64,000 nt of DNA from Chryseobacterium sp. 18061 (GCA_902706205.1 CACSKA010000004.1:62001-126000), one strand, 5' to 3'; shown: positions 20,988-31,725, numbered from the stretch's first letter. Notes: generated from the letters alone by a model not told the origin. A program made the numbers and translations.

Positions 20988-22301
20988 TTACTTCGCCAGC
21001 GTATTCGCAATCGCGTTATACATCAGCGATGCTTCCAGCGGTTGAGCGCTGAACGAAGGCTCGGCTTTCGGCCATGCAGACCACTGAACGATCACCAGTT
21101 TTTGCTGCGGATTGACCACGATAACCTGGCCAAAAATCCCCAGCGCCCACATTGTATCCTGGCTCGACAGGCCCTCTTTCGGGCTGACGTCTTTAGCGTT
21201 TACCGGCACGCTGTTGTTCCACCACTGGTAGCCGTACATGCCGTCCGGATGCGCCGTCGATACCGATTTTTCCGCGGTATTCCAGGTTCGGGCATCTTTC
21301 ACCCAGTTGTCCGGCAGTGTTTTCGTGCCGTCCGGCAGCACGCCGTTGTTCATGATAAACAGGCCGAATTTACCCCAGTCCTCCAGCGTGGCGTTGAAAC
21401 CGTGTGCGCCAACGTCGTGTTTGCCCGGCTGATAGCTGTGCCATACGCCGTCATGCACCATGCCGTACGGCTGCCAGATTTTTTCCTGTAAGTTCTGCGC
21501 CAGGGATTTGCCGGTCGCCTTCTCCAGCGTATCGCCAAGCAGCCACGCCCCGCCTGACGAGTAAGACCAGGCTGCGCCCGGTTTGGCGTAAGCGGTACGT
21601 TTTGGATCTTTCACCAGCGCATTTACACAGGCATAAGTGTCTTTGTTGGCTTCACACTGGGTGAGCTTCGCAAAGTCAGACTGCGGATTGGTGTAGTCCT
21701 CATTCCACGTCACGCCGGAAGTATGCTGCATCAGCTGGCGCACCGTGACGTGCTCCCAGGCGGTGCCTTTTACGTCGGGGTTGTACTTGACGATTTCATC
21801 ATCCAGCGAGGCGATTTTGCCCTCTTTCACCGCGATCCCGACCAGCGTCGACACCACTGATTTCCCGACCGACCGCGAGGTCCACAGCGTGGTTGGCGTG
21901 TTACCGTGGCTGTAATACTGGTAGGCGATTTTGCCGTCCTTGATGACCATCATCCCAGTAACGTCGTTGCGCTTGATGTAATCCTGTAAACCGTAGCGCT
22001 GGCCCTGATACTGGTAGGTCGCAGCGCCCAGTGAACGCGTCATCACCGGAATTGGCTGCGCGTGTCCTGCTTTGAAGACATCTCCGGCGTAGGAGCGGTA
22101 GTCGTTACGAAAGCCGATTACGCGCTGCTGCTGGTTCCAGGTCAGCATGTCTTTTACGTCAGGCAGATTGGTATCAACCGGCGCCGGGCAAGTGGTGAGC
22201 TGCGGCACGCCGCAGTCGTTCGCGGCCTGAGCTGCACCAGCTTGCAGCGAAACGCTGAGGCAAAGTGCGAGGAGACAGAGAGAAGTGTTCATCTTGCGCA
22301 T
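20988..22301 (-). CDS. Secreted serine hydrolase of the class C beta-lactamase family
   Basis: This 437-residue exported protein has a signal peptide ending near residue 26 (QAGAAQA). A beta-lactamase/DD-peptidase fold follows, with SxxK nucleophile motif SVGK in SRSVGKSVVS. A YSS motif (AWSYSSGGAWLLG) occupies the place of the usual Tyr-x-Asn. It is more like 6-aminohexanoate-dimer hydrolase or EstB-type esterases than AmpC. The substrate is unknown and beta-lactam hydrolysis should not be assumed. Conserved cysteines near both ends may form disulfides. Confidence 0.82.
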   Translation of the reverse strand: MRKMNTSLCLLALCLSVSLQAGAAQAANDCGVPQLTTCPAPVDTNLPDVKDMLTWNQQQRVIGFRNDYRSYAGDVFKAGHAQPIPVMTRSLGAATYQYQGQRYGLQDYIKRNDVTGMMVIKDGKIAYQYYSHGNTPTTLWTSRSVGKSVVSTLVGIAVKEGKIASLDDEIVKYNPDVKGTAWEHVTVRQLMQHTSGVTWNEDYTNPQSDFAKLTQCEANKDTYACVNALVKDPKRTAYAKPGAAWSYSSGGAWLLGDTLEKATGKSLAQNLQEKIWQPYGMVHDGVWHSYQPGKHDVGAHGFNATLEDWGKFGLFIMNNGVLPDGTKTLPDNWVKDARTWNTAEKSVSTAHPDGMYGYQWWNNSVPVNAKDVSPKEGLSSQDTMWALGIFGQVIVVNPQQKLVIVQWSAWPKAEPSFSAQPLEASLMYNAIANTLAK

Positions 22302-22381
22302 AATCGTACCTTTAATCCTTTAGAATTATGAGATGTCAGGCACTACTTTAGGCGAGAGTTGTCGGCAGGCGCAGTCAGTGT

Positions 22382-22400
22382 GCGGGGGAAAAACCCCCGC
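22382..22400 (-). terminator. Hairpin after the DUF1348 gene
   Basis: GCGGGGG pairs with CCCCCGC around a five-base A (or T) loop, 18 bp after the stop codon of the minus-strand gene. Confidence 0.5.
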
Positions 22401-22417
22401 TATGCCCGAATGCGCGG

Positions 22418-22891
22418 TTACAGGCCCAATGCGCTGAGGCCAGGATGATCGTCAGGACGCTGGCCCTGAGGCCAGTGAAACAGGCGATCTTCCTCGTCGA
22501 TCGGCAGGTCGTTGATGCAGGCGAAGCGTTTACTCATCAGGCCGTTGTCGTCAAATTCCCAGTTTTCATTACCGTAAGAACGGAACCACTTGCCATTCTC
22601 GTCGTGCCATTCGTAGGCAAAACGCACGGCGATGCGGTTGTCGGTATAGGCCCACAGCTCCTTGATCAGCCGGTATTCCTGCTCTTTGCGCCACTTGTTG
22701 TCGAGGAAGGTGACGATAGCTTCGCGCCCGTCGATAAACTCGCTGCGGTTACGCCAGCTGCTGTCGGGGGTATAGGCCAGCGCGACTTTATCCGGATTGC
22801 GACTGTTCCAGCCATCTTCTGCGGAACGCACCTTATGGATGGCACTTTCAAGGGTAAACGGGGGTAGCGGGGGGCGTTGTTCACTCATCAT
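22418..22891 (-). CDS. DUF1348 / NTF2-like protein
   Basis: This 157-residue cytoplasmic protein of the SnoaL/NTF2 fold contains the DUF1348 signature segments [23 protein letters not shown]-like WRKEQEYRL, and [21 protein letters not shown]. Close family members are widespread in Enterobacter-group genomes and lack an assigned function. It stands alone between a serine hydrolase and a drug-efflux gene; the 88-bp gap upstream suggests its own promoter or readthrough from the MFS gene. Confidence 0.85.
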   Translation of the reverse strand: MMSEQRPPLPPFTLESAIHKVRSAEDGWNSRNPDKVALAYTPDSSWRNRSEFIDGREAIVTFLDNKWRKEQEYRLIKELWAYTDNRIAVRFAYEWHDENGKWFRSYGNENWEFDDNGLMSKRFACINDLPIDEEDRLFHWPQGQRPDDHPGLSALGL

Positions 22892-22979
22892 TCACTCCTG
22901 CGGGATCGGGTTTTCCACATCCTGGCATATATTCGTCTGAACGAAACCGGGAAGTTTTGCTTTCCCGGTAAACATCGAC

Positions 22980-24494
22980 TCAATGGTGAGATTTTTTCAG
23001 CGGTGATTCTTTCAGTAACCACGACAGCGCAAACGCCAGCACCATAATGCACGCCGCCATCATGAAGGCCGCGTGAATGGCGGCCCCGAAGGCATCGAGA
23101 TAATCGGTGCGCACAGCTACCGGCAAGTGGTGAATGGCCACCGGGTTCATCCCGCGAGGGATTTCCGCGCCCTCGGGCAGCAAACGAGTCAGATTCGATT
23201 GCAGCACGTGGGTAAAGACTGCACCAAACAGTGCTACGCCAATGGAGCCACCAATCGAGCGGAACAGCGTCACGCCGGACGTCGCCACGCCGTACAGATT
23301 TGGTGCTACCGAGTTCTGCACGGCCAGCACCAGCACCTGCATGACCAGGCCGAGGCCCATGCCCAGCACGCCGGTAAACAGATACAGATGCCAGGTTGGC
23401 GAATCGATGGTGATCCGCGTCAGAAGCAACATTCCGATGAAACCGAGTAGTGTTCCGACGATAGGGTACAGGCGGTATTTACCGGTACGGCTGATTAAGC
23501 GTCCGCTGATAATTGAGGTCACCAGCAGGCCGCCCATCAGCGGGATCAGCTGTAGCCCGGCCTCGGTTGGCGTCGCACTTTTCACCACCTGCAAATAGAG
23601 CGGCAGGAAGGTCACCGAGCCAAACAGCGACATCCCGATGATAAAGCCAATCAGGCTGCACAACAGGAAGCTGCGGTCGCGGAACAGCGACAGCGGAATA
23701 ATCGGCTCGAACGCTAAGCGTTCTTCATAGATAAATCCGGCAATGCCCACCAGGCCAAACGCCAGAATGCACCACAGTTGCGGGTCACTCCATTCGCGCA
23801 CGGTACCGCCTTCGGTGGTGAACAGCGTGATGCACAGCAGCGCCATGCTGAGATATAGCGCGCCGAGCCAGTCAATCTGATGCGCGCTGCGCTTATTGGT
23901 GCTGCGGAATACCGTGCCAATCACCAGCAGGGCGAACAGCCCCAGCGGCAGGTTGATGTAGAAAATCCAGCGCCACGACGTGTGCTGCACGATGAAGCCG
24001 CCGATCAGCGGGCCGATCACCGTGGCGAGGCCAAAGACCCCGCCGAACAGGCCCTGATAGCGTCCACGGTCGGCTGGTGGGATAACGTCCGCCACCGCCG
24101 CCATGCTGATTACCATCAAACCACCGCCGCCCAGGCCTTGCAGGGCGCGCATCAGCACCAGCTGCGTCATGTTCTGCGCCAGGCCGCACAGTGCGGAGCC
24201 GACGAGGAACAGCACGATTGCGATTTGCAGCACCCGCTTGCGGCCAAACAGGTCGCCAAATTTGCCGTACAGCGGCACCACGATAGTGGACGTCAGAATA
24301 TAGGCGGTGACCACCCACGACAGCTTATCGAGCCCGCCGAGTTCGCCCACGATGGTGGGCAACGCCGTCGAGACGATGGTCTGATCCAGTGCCGACAGCA
24401 ACATCACCAGCAACAGCGCGCTGAACAACAGGCGGATAGACTTCACGCCGGTGGCCGGAACGTGCTGCGATTGAGTCGTCGTTTGAGACTCCAT
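22980..24494 (-). CDS. DHA2-family (14-TMS) drug:proton antiporter
   Basis: This 504-residue major-facilitator exporter of the EmrB/QacA group has about 14 hydrophobic segments. Typical motifs are LDQTIVSTALPTIVGELGG in the first segment, GKFGDLFGRKRVLQ in the first loop, and a glycine-rich motif C. It is divergent from a TetR gene, and the 79-bp region between them contains a strong inverted repeat. Drug or solvent export under local repression is therefore likely. The substrate is not predictable. Confidence 0.9.
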   Translation of the reverse strand: MESQTTTQSQHVPATGVKSIRLLFSALLLVMLLSALDQTIVSTALPTIVGELGGLDKLSWVVTAYILTSTIVVPLYGKFGDLFGRKRVLQIAIVLFLVGSALCGLAQNMTQLVLMRALQGLGGGGLMVISMAAVADVIPPADRGRYQGLFGGVFGLATVIGPLIGGFIVQHTSWRWIFYINLPLGLFALLVIGTVFRSTNKRSAHQIDWLGALYLSMALLCITLFTTEGGTVREWSDPQLWCILAFGLVGIAGFIYEERLAFEPIIPLSLFRDRSFLLCSLIGFIIGMSLFGSVTFLPLYLQVVKSATPTEAGLQLIPLMGGLLVTSIISGRLISRTGKYRLYPIVGTLLGFIGMLLLTRITIDSPTWHLYLFTGVLGMGLGLVMQVLVLAVQNSVAPNLYGVATSGVTLFRSIGGSIGVALFGAVFTHVLQSNLTRLLPEGAEIPRGMNPVAIHHLPVAVRTDYLDAFGAAIHAAFMMAACIMVLAFALSWLLKESPLKKSHH

Positions 24495-24510
24495 AAAAAG
24501 CTCACTTGAA

Positions 24511-24532
24511 ATTAATTAAATACCTAATTAAT
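24511..24532. promoter_or_regulatory. Operator between the TetR and MFS genes
   Basis: ATTAATTA, six bases (AATACC), TAATTAAT is a perfect inverted repeat of 8-bp arms. It lies 17 bp from the MFS start and 42 bp from the TetR start. It is the probable binding site of the TetR protein and would repress both genes. Confidence 0.72.
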
Positions 24533-24573
24533 ATTTATGTAAGTTATGGTTCAGGTCAAGGGATAGCCCGTAA

Positions 24574-25230
24574 ATGAAAGCACAGAATGGCAAAGATAAT
24601 TCCGAGAAACCGCGCCGCCCGGGGCGTCCTCGTGGAAAACAGGCTGGAGCTGACAATCGCGAGCAGTTGATGGATATCGCGCTGGCGCTGTTTGCCCAAC
24701 AGGGGATCGCCCGGGTGTCGCTCAACGCTATCGCCAAAGAAGCCGGCGTGACCCCGGCGATGCTGCATTACTATTTCACTTCCCGCGAGGCGCTTATCGA
24801 TCAGATCCTCGAGGAGCGTTTCATGCCGCTGCGCAATCGCATCAGCAGCGCGTTCGTCGAACATTCTGACAACCCGGTCATGGCCTTAACCATCATGGTG
24901 CGTGTGCTGGCGGAACTGGCGGAGCAACATGCGTGGTTTGCGCCGTTGTGGATGCAGGAGATGATCGGCGAAATGCCGGTCCTGCGTCAGCACATGCAGG
25001 CGCGTTTCGGCGAAGATAAACACCATAAGCTGCTGAGCACCGTGGCTCAATGGCAGGAAACGGGCAAGCTCAACCGGGATCTCGCACCGGAGTTGCTGAT
25101 AACGACGCTGATAAGCCTGGTGCTGGTGCCGTTTTCTCGTCTGCGGACCGATGAACGAATGAAAACCGTTTCCCCCGACGTTATCGTGCGTCACGCGCTG
25201 GCGATAATGGGCCAGGGGATTGGCGGTTAA
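24574..25230 (+). CDS. TetR/AcrR-family repressor
   Basis: This 218-residue regulator has an N-terminal helix-turn-helix (about residues 30-75) with [20 protein letters not shown] and [18 protein letters not shown]. It starts with a basic tail ([12 protein letters not shown]). The C-terminal ligand domain is diverse. It is divergent from the DHA2 exporter, and its stop overlaps the stop of the convergent GNAT gene. It is expected to repress the exporter until a ligand binds. Confidence 0.88.
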   Translation: MKAQNGKDNSEKPRRPGRPRGKQAGADNREQLMDIALALFAQQGIARVSLNAIAKEAGVTPAMLHYYFTSREALIDQILEERFMPLRNRISSAFVEHSDNPVMALTIMVRVLAELAEQHAWFAPLWMQEMIGEMPVLRQHMQARFGEDKHHKLLSTVAQWQETGKLNRDLAPELLITTLISLVLVPFSRLRTDERMKTVSPDVIVRHALAIMGQGIGG

Positions 25231-25643
25231 AGTGCTTTTGTCAGGTAGTGGCGCTGCATTCCCTGATGTGGGAAGTCCTTGATACTACTGTGCAGAGTAA
25301 ACCCGCATTTCTGATAAAACGGCAGCGCCTGGAAGCTGGCAGTATCCACCAACATATGGCTGCAGCCCCATTCGCGGATACGGTTTTCGGCTCCACGAAT
25401 CAGTTCACTGCCAAGCCCTTTGCCGCGTGCGGCGTCGCTGACCCACAGATAGTCGATGCACAGCCAGTCTCCTTTGCGTTTGCCAATCAGCCCACCGAGC
25501 ATTATGCCGTTTTCATCCCGGGCATAGACGCCCAGTTCGAACCAGTCACGGGTATCAATAAACTGGCTGTTATACGCGCGTAAACCGGTAAATAATGCGT
25601 CCTGATCCTGCTGAGTAACCTTTTCAGTAACTTCAATTTGCAT
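25227..25643 (-). CDS. GNAT-family N-acetyltransferase
   Basis: This 138-residue protein has the acetyl-CoA-binding motif A at [20 protein letters not shown] and the C-terminal LPFYQKCGF motif B. The start at 25643 (MQIEVTEKV) is chosen because the domain begins there; an upstream in-frame methionine at 25712 would add an unlikely basic tail. It resembles small GNATs of unknown acceptor. Its stop codon interlocks with that of the TetR gene. Confidence 0.83.
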   Translation of the reverse strand: MQIEVTEKVTQQDQDALFTGLRAYNSQFIDTRDWFELGVYARDENGIMLGGLIGKRKGDWLCIDYLWVSDAARGKGLGSELIRGAENRIREWGCSHMLVDTASFQALPFYQKCGFTLHSSIKDFPHQGMQRHYLTKAL

Positions 25644-25792
25644 AACCTGTCTCCGCGTTTTTTCACATAAATCCGGCTCATTATTGGGTCTGGTCAATAA
25701 CTTCTCAATCACTAATAACAGGGGGTAACGTCGGCCTGCTTTTTGTCCTGTGCTATCATCCCTGGCAACGAAATCAGGTTGTTGAGGAAAAG

Positions 25793-26695
25793 ATGGGCTC
25801 GACCAGGAAAGGGATGCTGAACGTACTGATAGCCGCCGTGCTGTGGGGAAGTTCCGGCGTGTGCGCGCAGTACATCATGGAGCAGAGCCAGATGTCGTCG
25901 CAGTTTTTAACCATGGTGCGTCTGCTGTTTGCAGGATTCATTCTGCTGATGCTGGCCTTCGTGCATGGCGATAACATCTTCCGCATTCTGAAGAACCGCA
26001 AAGACGCGTTGAGTCTGCTTCTGTTTTCGCTGGTGGGCGCGCTGACGGTGCAGCTCACCTTCCTGATGACCATCGAAAAATCGAATGCCGCCACGGCAAC
26101 CGTGCTTCAGTTCCTGTCGCCGACCATCATCGTGGCGTGGTTTGCCATTGTGCGCAAATCGCGGCCCGGGGCGCTGGTGTTTGCCGCCATTCTGACCTCG
26201 CTGTTCGGCACCTTTTTGCTGGTCACCCACGGTAATCCGACGTCGCTTTCTGTCTCGCCTGCGGCAGTGTTCTGGGGAATTGCCTCGGCCTTCGCCGCCG
26301 CGTTTTATACCACTTATCCTTCCACGCTGATTGCACGCTACGGCACGCTACCGATAGTCGGCTGGAGCATGCTGCTGGGCGGCGCATTTTTGCTGCCGTT
26401 CTACGCTGGAGAAGGGCTACATTTCGTGATCAGCGGTAATCTGCTGCTGGCGTTTTTCTATCTGGTGGTGATCGGCACATCGCTGACCTTCAGTCTGTAC
26501 CTGAAGGGCGCGCAGATGATTGGCGGCCCGAAAGCCAGCATTCTGAGCTGCGCCGAACCACTGAGTAGCGCGCTGTTGTCGGTGCTGCTGTTGGGCGTCA
26601 GTTTTGCGCTGCCGGACTGGCTGGGCACTCTGCTCATCCTCTCCTCGGTAGTGCTGATTTCGCTCGATGCACGCCGTCACGCGCGGCTGGGATAA
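25793..26695 (+). CDS. yicL: DMT-superfamily permease YicL
   Basis: This 300-residue protein has ten hydrophobic segments in two EamA repeats. The N-terminus [20 protein letters not shown] and the stretch [20 protein letters not shown] match E. coli YicL closely. GAGGAAAAG precedes the ATG. The substrate is unknown, though relatives transport carboxylates or amino acids. In E. coli it lies next to nlpA; here it has moved several genes away and reads in the direction of yicS. Confidence 0.92.
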   Translation: MGSTRKGMLNVLIAAVLWGSSGVCAQYIMEQSQMSSQFLTMVRLLFAGFILLMLAFVHGDNIFRILKNRKDALSLLLFSLVGALTVQLTFLMTIEKSNAATATVLQFLSPTIIVAWFAIVRKSRPGALVFAAILTSLFGTFLLVTHGNPTSLSVSPAAVFWGIASAFAAAFYTTYPSTLIARYGTLPIVGWSMLLGGAFLLPFYAGEGLHFVISGNLLLAFFYLVVIGTSLTFSLYLKGAQMIGGPKASILSCAEPLSSALLSVLLLGVSFALPDWLGTLLILSSVVLISLDARRHARLG

Positions 26696-26837
26696 TGCTG
26701 AGCTGTCAATCATGCTTTTGCGCGATAAAACCCATAATTGACTGATTTAATAATATTTTCCGGCTACCGGGTTTGCGCAATCAGCGGCCTGAACATATAG
26801 TTAAAGGTAATGAATTTTGCAACAGAAGGGATCCACG

Positions 26838-27128
26838 ATGAAAGCTGTGCCAATTCTCTGTTTACTGGCCTGTCTGAGCGTCCCAGCCGCCTATGCCGAC
26901 TCCCCGATGAAAGGGTTGCAGTTTGAGCAGCAAAAGCTGCAGGTGATGAAGGACGTCAAAAAAACCTGTACCCCAGACGCGAAGATGAGCGATGACGCGT
27001 TCGGCGACAAGATACTCGCGTCCGAAGACAATAAGCGCCACGTGCGCGACGCGACGCTGGCGCTTGAGCGTAGTAACCAGAAGAACTACTGGGATGCCAT
27101 CGGGCAGATTCAGTGCCCGGACATGTGA
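26838..27128 (+). CDS. yicS: Small periplasmic protein YicS
   Basis: This 96-residue exported protein has a signal peptide cleaved after AAYA (about residue 20). The mature part contains two conserved cysteines (KKTCTPD and IQCPDM) that can form a disulfide. The start at 26838 gives the signal peptide directly, with AAGGGATCC upstream. The match to E. coli YicS (97 residues) extends through SPMKGLQFEQQKL and NYWDAIGQI. Function is not established. Confidence 0.85.
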   Translation: MKAVPILCLLACLSVPAAYADSPMKGLQFEQQKLQVMKDVKKTCTPDAKMSDDAFGDKILASEDNKRHVRDATLALERSNQKNYWDAIGQIQCPDM

Positions 27129-27143
27129 TCCGGGCAGGCAGGA

Positions 27144-28325
27144 TTACTTCATTCGTACTTTTGTCGCGACCAGCAGCGCAGTAAGCAGCATCAGCGTGCC
27201 GGATAACATCAGCGGAGACAGCAGGCCGAAATGGTCCAGCGCCACGCCGCCCACGGCGGCACCGCAGGTGTTGGCCAGCTGGATCACCGCCACCTGAATG
27301 GAACCGGCTTTTTCGGCCTGGTCAGACAGCGAGCGGGTGATCCACGTTGACCAGCCGACCGGCACCAGCGCAAAGGCAAAGCCCCAGATAACCGCCACCG
27401 ACGCGGTCACGATTTTTTCACTACCCCATAGGATAAGCACCGCGGCGCTTATCGCGAGGATTAATGGCGCGCAGGCCAGAGCCATTTTCACCGAACGCTT
27501 GAGGATCACCGCCGACAGTGAGGTGCCAACGAAACTGGCAATCCCGAAGCTCAGCAGCACCAGCGTCAGGCCATCAACATCAAAGCCCGCGAGGGTCATA
27601 AATACCGGGCGAATGTAGGTAAAGAACGCGAACTGCCCGGCAAATGCCATGAAAATCGCGGTCATACCGGCCAACACGCCAGGGCGTTTTAATAGCCCGA
27701 ACATATTCGCCTTCTGTCCGGTTTCACCCGGCAGCGAAGGCAGCGCCTTCCAGACCCACACCACGCACAGCAGGCCCATAATCGCCGCGCCGTTAAAGAC
27801 GTTGCGCCAGCCGATAATGCCGCCTAAAAAGCTGCCAAGCGGGGCAGCAATCACCAACGCGATGGAGACCGCGCCAAAAATCACCGACAGCGCTTTCGGT
27901 ACCTGTCGTGCGGGCACCAGACGCATGGTGAGCGACGCAGACATCGCCCAGAAGCCGCCGAGTGCCAGTCCCAGGCAGGCGCGGCCAAGCAGTAACAGGC
28001 TGAAGCTGGAGGCAAATGACACCAGCAAACAGGAGAGCGTCAGCAGTATGGAGAACAGGATGACAATGTAGCGGCGGTCGGTGCGACCAATAACGTGGGT
28101 GACAAACAGGCTGGCGAACATTGCCACGAACGCGGTGGTGGTCACCGATTGCCCGGCGACGCCTTCGGTAATCCCGAGCTCTTGTGCCATCGGCGTCAAC
28201 AGGCTAACCGGCAAAAACTCAACGGTAATCAGGCAGGCAACGCAAAACGCCACGGCAAAAACCGCAGACCAGTTTGGACGCGTTAACGCCTCACTGCGGG
28301 AAAGATTTTCAGTACATTCGCTCAT
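27144..28325 (-). CDS. nepI: Purine ribonucleoside exporter NepI
   Basis: This 393-residue MFS transporter exports inosine and guanosine in E. coli, where the protein has 396 residues and is nearly collinear. Characteristic segments are [18 protein letters not shown] and [16 protein letters not shown] near the N-terminus. The ATG at 28325 ([10 protein letters not shown]) is chosen by alignment with E. coli; the frame opens further upstream without support. It is convergent with yicS, 15 bp apart. Confidence 0.93.
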   Translation of the reverse strand: MSECTENLSRSEALTRPNWSAVFAVAFCVACLITVEFLPVSLLTPMAQELGITEGVAGQSVTTTAFVAMFASLFVTHVIGRTDRRYIVILFSILLTLSCLLVSFASSFSLLLLGRACLGLALGGFWAMSASLTMRLVPARQVPKALSVIFGAVSIALVIAAPLGSFLGGIIGWRNVFNGAAIMGLLCVVWVWKALPSLPGETGQKANMFGLLKRPGVLAGMTAIFMAFAGQFAFFTYIRPVFMTLAGFDVDGLTLVLLSFGIASFVGTSLSAVILKRSVKMALACAPLILAISAAVLILWGSEKIVTASVAVIWGFAFALVPVGWSTWITRSLSDQAEKAGSIQVAVIQLANTCGAAVGGVALDHFGLLSPLMLSGTLMLLTALLVATKVRMK

Positions 28326-28414
28326 GGGAACCTGCGCATATTGGGTGGGAAAGTTGCGCAGTGTAACATTTTGTTTGTGACGCATTTAACGTTTTGGCAA
28401 CTATAGCTGCGTTC

Positions 28415-28436
28415 CCCTCTCCCTTGAGGGAGAGGG
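28415..28436. terminator. Hairpin between yicH and nepI
   Basis: A perfect 9-bp stem (CCCTCTCCC with GGGAGAGGG) with loop TTGA follows the yicH stop. The same kind of CCCTCTCCC hairpin is a common intergenic element in these genomes. Confidence 0.6.
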
Positions 28437-28441
28437 TGAAA

Positions 28442-30184
28442 TTACTGCGCCGGAGCTGAAACAGGGGCGGGTGCCGCTTCCGTCGGCGCTGGCACCACAG
28501 GCTGCACCATGCTCACTTCGCCATTGCTCATCGTCTGCGTCACTTCTTGTTTTGACATATTTACCGCATGCAGCTGGGCGTTGACCGTCGGTTTTAACGG
28601 CGCGTGAGCCTGCACGCTGCCGCTGGCACGCAGCTGAAAATTACCGTCGCCGCCAATCGGCAATACCGGCCAGCCCCACTGTTGAAGAATATCCAGCGGC
28701 ACGCCGCGTCCGTTCAGGTTGATAGCCGTCTGGCGCTGAGGCTGCTGAGACACCGCCCCGCTTGCTTCGATTATCCCTTTCTCTGTAAACGCGCTCAGTT
28801 CAGTGATATTCACCGTCGACCCATTCGCTGCCAGCTTCAACGAAGGACGACGCACGTCCACGCGATTAAAGGTCGCGGCGGCTGCATTCAGCGCCCCATT
28901 ACCGCGCCACACACCCCAGATGCCGTTTTTCGCCACCTGAAGGTTATCGCCATAACCGTCCAGCGACGTGATTTGCCATGGGAAAGCCGGGTCGATGTCG
29001 ATAACCAGGTTACGACTGGCGGTGAATTTACTCAGGGTCACGCTTTGCAACCAAGCCGGTAGCGGGTCCATCCACAGTTTTTTCCAGTTCTCTGGCAGCG
29101 TGTATTCCAGCCCGGCGATGGCCGTGTCGTCGAGCACCAGCGCGTTGCCATTGCGTAACCAGTTGCCGGATGTGCGCACCATTCCGCCTTCCCAGCGCGA
29201 GGTAAACTGGCGTAACACCACGCCCTGCGGGGAAAACGCGGCGTTAAAAATAGGGTCGATAAGGTGCAGCGAGCCATAAATAAACTCGTCGGCGTTCATC
29301 GACAGACGCCCGCCGTCGCTGTTCCAGCCTCCGTTGCTTAAGGTGAGATCGCGCAGGCTGAGGTCCAGATCGGCAATCGCCCAGTCCGGGCCTTGCAGTC
29401 GCGCGTCGGTCACTTCCAGCGAGCCGATGGTGAGTGATGGCACGGTGGTCAGCGGTGCGAAGAAATCGGCCAGTGATTTGTCGCTCTGCATACGGATGTC
29501 GGTCAGGCGCAGGCTGTCGACCAGCCAGCTGCCGTCGGCGTTACGTTTGGCATTACCCGTCAGCGAGCCACGCGCGATATCAGCCCCCAGGGTGCTAAGC
29601 GTCACCACGCCGTTATCGATATTACCCTGCACCAGGACGTTGGTCGCGGGCAGGTCATTGAGGGTCATTGAGCCCGCGCTCATCTGAATTTGCGCCTGCT
29701 TACCGAGCACGTTGCCCGCTTCCGGCACCCACGGCGACACGCCGCCAGTTACGCGCTGGGCGCTGAGGTTCCAGCTGGTTTCCGGGCTGTTGAACGCCAT
29801 ATTGCTGAGTTGCAACGTATCGGCTTCGAACGGGAACGGCGCGGCGGATGGCGACAGGTTCAGGGTTCCGTCCTGCAACGTAATTGTGTCGGCGTGCAGC
29901 GGGTCGGTGAGCTGACGACTGCTCAGGCCAATATCAACCGTTTTGGCGACCAGCGTGGCGGGTTTTCCGTCGCGACCAAAGGTGACATTTTTAAGCAAGA
30001 TGTGAGATGGCGAGGAAAAACGATGATCCATCGCGTCGAAAACGATGTGGTATTGCGAGTTACTGGAAATCCAGCCGCTGACTTCGCGCGCGCCCCAGCG
30101 AGTTTGCAGCAAAAAGTAAAACGCCAGCACGACCAGCAACAGCGCAATAAGCAGCCAGAGAAACAGCTTCCCGATAAATTTCAT
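28442..30184 (-). CDS. yicH: AsmA-family inner-membrane protein YicH
   Basis: This 580-residue protein has one N-terminal membrane anchor (residues 7-27) and a long periplasmic beta-rich AsmA domain, like the bridge-type proteins implicated in phospholipid transport and outer-membrane homeostasis. The start MKFIGKLFLWLL is chosen because the anchor begins there. E. coli YicH has 569 residues; the difference is mainly a C-terminal tail rich in alanine and proline (APTEAAPAPVSAPAQ). It lies beside xanP as in E. coli. Confidence 0.9.
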   Translation of the reverse strand: MKFIGKLFLWLLIALLLVVLAFYFLLQTRWGAREVSGWISSNSQYHIVFDAMDHRFSSPSHILLKNVTFGRDGKPATLVAKTVDIGLSSRQLTDPLHADTITLQDGTLNLSPSAAPFPFEADTLQLSNMAFNSPETSWNLSAQRVTGGVSPWVPEAGNVLGKQAQIQMSAGSMTLNDLPATNVLVQGNIDNGVVTLSTLGADIARGSLTGNAKRNADGSWLVDSLRLTDIRMQSDKSLADFFAPLTTVPSLTIGSLEVTDARLQGPDWAIADLDLSLRDLTLSNGGWNSDGGRLSMNADEFIYGSLHLIDPIFNAAFSPQGVVLRQFTSRWEGGMVRTSGNWLRNGNALVLDDTAIAGLEYTLPENWKKLWMDPLPAWLQSVTLSKFTASRNLVIDIDPAFPWQITSLDGYGDNLQVAKNGIWGVWRGNGALNAAAATFNRVDVRRPSLKLAANGSTVNITELSAFTEKGIIEASGAVSQQPQRQTAINLNGRGVPLDILQQWGWPVLPIGGDGNFQLRASGSVQAHAPLKPTVNAQLHAVNMSKQEVTQTMSNGEVSMVQPVVPAPTEAAPAPVSAPAQ

Positions 30185-30304
30185 CGTCTTCCATCCAGTG
30201 AAGGGCACATAAAGGAGTTATGCACGATTTGTGCGCAATCCTCAAGGATGGATTCGTTTAATAAGGTTACACGGCGTCCCCAGAAGAGGCCGACGTGACG
30301 GGGA

Positions 30305-31693
30305 TCAGCTCTTTTCTGGCGGGAAAACCAGATTCAGAACAATCGCGGTAATACCGCCTGCGGCGATACCGGATGAGAGTAAGTTCTTCAGCCAGTCAGG
30401 CGCAAATTGCAGGATCATAGGCTGCTGAGAAACGCCGAGGCCGACGGCTAAGGACAGGGCGATAATCAGGATCGCGCGGCGGTTCAGCGGTTCGCGAGAG
30501 ACAATGCGCACCCCGGAAGCCGCGATGGTACCGAACATCACCAGCGTCGCGCCGCCGAGAACTGGCTCAGGAATATGCTGCACGAAACCGCTCACCGCAG
30601 GGAACAGGCCGAGCACGATAAGCATCAGCGCCACCACAAAACCGACGTAGCGGCTGGCGACGCCAGTCAGCTGGATAACGCCGTTGTTCTGCCCAAAGCA
30701 GGAGTTCGGGAAGGTGTTGAAAATCGCTGATACGCAGGAGTTCAGACCGTTCGCCAGCACGCCGCCTTTCAGGCGTTTCATATATACCGGGCCGGAGACC
30801 GGTTGTTCGGAGACATCAGACGTTGCCGTAATGTCACCGATAGTTTCCAGTGAGGTAATCATGAACACCAGCATCAGCGGCAGCAGCAGGTTCCAGTCGA
30901 TGCCAAGACCGTAATAGAGTGGGGTTGGAACCATAATCACCGGGCTGTTGGTCGGCGCGGTTTCAGGCAGCATGCCCATAAACCAGGCTGCGGCGTAACC
31001 GGCCGCCATCGCGATCACCAGCGAGGCAATGCGCAGATACGGGTTACGCTGACGGTTAAGAACGATAATGATCGCCAACACAATGCCCGCCAGCAGCAGG
31101 TTTTTCGGTGCACCGAAGGTGTGGTCGGCCATTGCGGCGTAGCCCCCGCCGATGGAAGTCAGGCCAACCTGTATCAATGACAGGCCGATAATCATCACCA
31201 CCACGCCGGAAACCAGCGGCGTAATCACGCGGCGCGCCAGGTGCAGCACGCGGGACAGCGCCATTTCGGTAAAGCTTGCCAGCATCAACGTGCCAAACAG
31301 CGCCGCCATCATCGTTGGAACATCCGCACCACCATTTTTCAGCGCCGTACCGCCCATAATTAACGGGGCCACGAAATTAAAGCTGGTGCCCTGTATCGAC
31401 AGCAGTCCGGAGCCAACCGGACCCCACGCTTTTATTTGAATGACGGATGCGACACCTGAAGCAAACAGCGACATACTGATAATGTGTTGCGTATCGTCTG
31501 CCGGTAAACCGAGCGCCTGACAAATCAGCAGGGCCGGGGTGATCACCGCGACGAACATCGCCAGCAAGTGCTGGAAGGCGGCGAACAGGGTCTGTGCGAG
31601 TGGTGGACGGTCTTCCAGGCGGTAGATTAGTTCACTGTTTTGCATTGGCGCAATCGGTTGCGCACTTTCAGCTTCAAGGGTGTTCACTGACAT
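30305..31693 (-). CDS. xanP: Xanthine:proton symporter XanP
   Basis: This 462-residue protein of the NAT/NCS2 family transports xanthine with protons. The signature [21 protein letters not shown] and the family motif [20 protein letters not shown] are intact, including the glutamine and asparagine of the substrate site. The start at 31693 follows E. coli (463 residues). A PurR-like box overlaps the presumed -35 region upstream. Confidence 0.95.
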   Translation of the reverse strand: MSVNTLEAESAQPIAPMQNSELIYRLEDRPPLAQTLFAAFQHLLAMFVAVITPALLICQALGLPADDTQHIISMSLFASGVASVIQIKAWGPVGSGLLSIQGTSFNFVAPLIMGGTALKNGGADVPTMMAALFGTLMLASFTEMALSRVLHLARRVITPLVSGVVVMIIGLSLIQVGLTSIGGGYAAMADHTFGAPKNLLLAGIVLAIIIVLNRQRNPYLRIASLVIAMAAGYAAAWFMGMLPETAPTNSPVIMVPTPLYYGLGIDWNLLLPLMLVFMITSLETIGDITATSDVSEQPVSGPVYMKRLKGGVLANGLNSCVSAIFNTFPNSCFGQNNGVIQLTGVASRYVGFVVALMLIVLGLFPAVSGFVQHIPEPVLGGATLVMFGTIAASGVRIVSREPLNRRAILIIALSLAVGLGVSQQPMILQFAPDWLKNLLSSGIAAGGITAIVLNLVFPPEKS

Positions 31694-31725
31694 TTCTGAG
31701 GCGATCCCGTGGTGGAAAAGGGGGG

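Noticed and set aside
20988..22301. Antibiotic-resistance class C beta-lactamase
   Set aside because: The SxxK fold is shared, but the YSS motif and overall sequence fit the esterase/6-aminohexanoate hydrolase branch, not AmpC.
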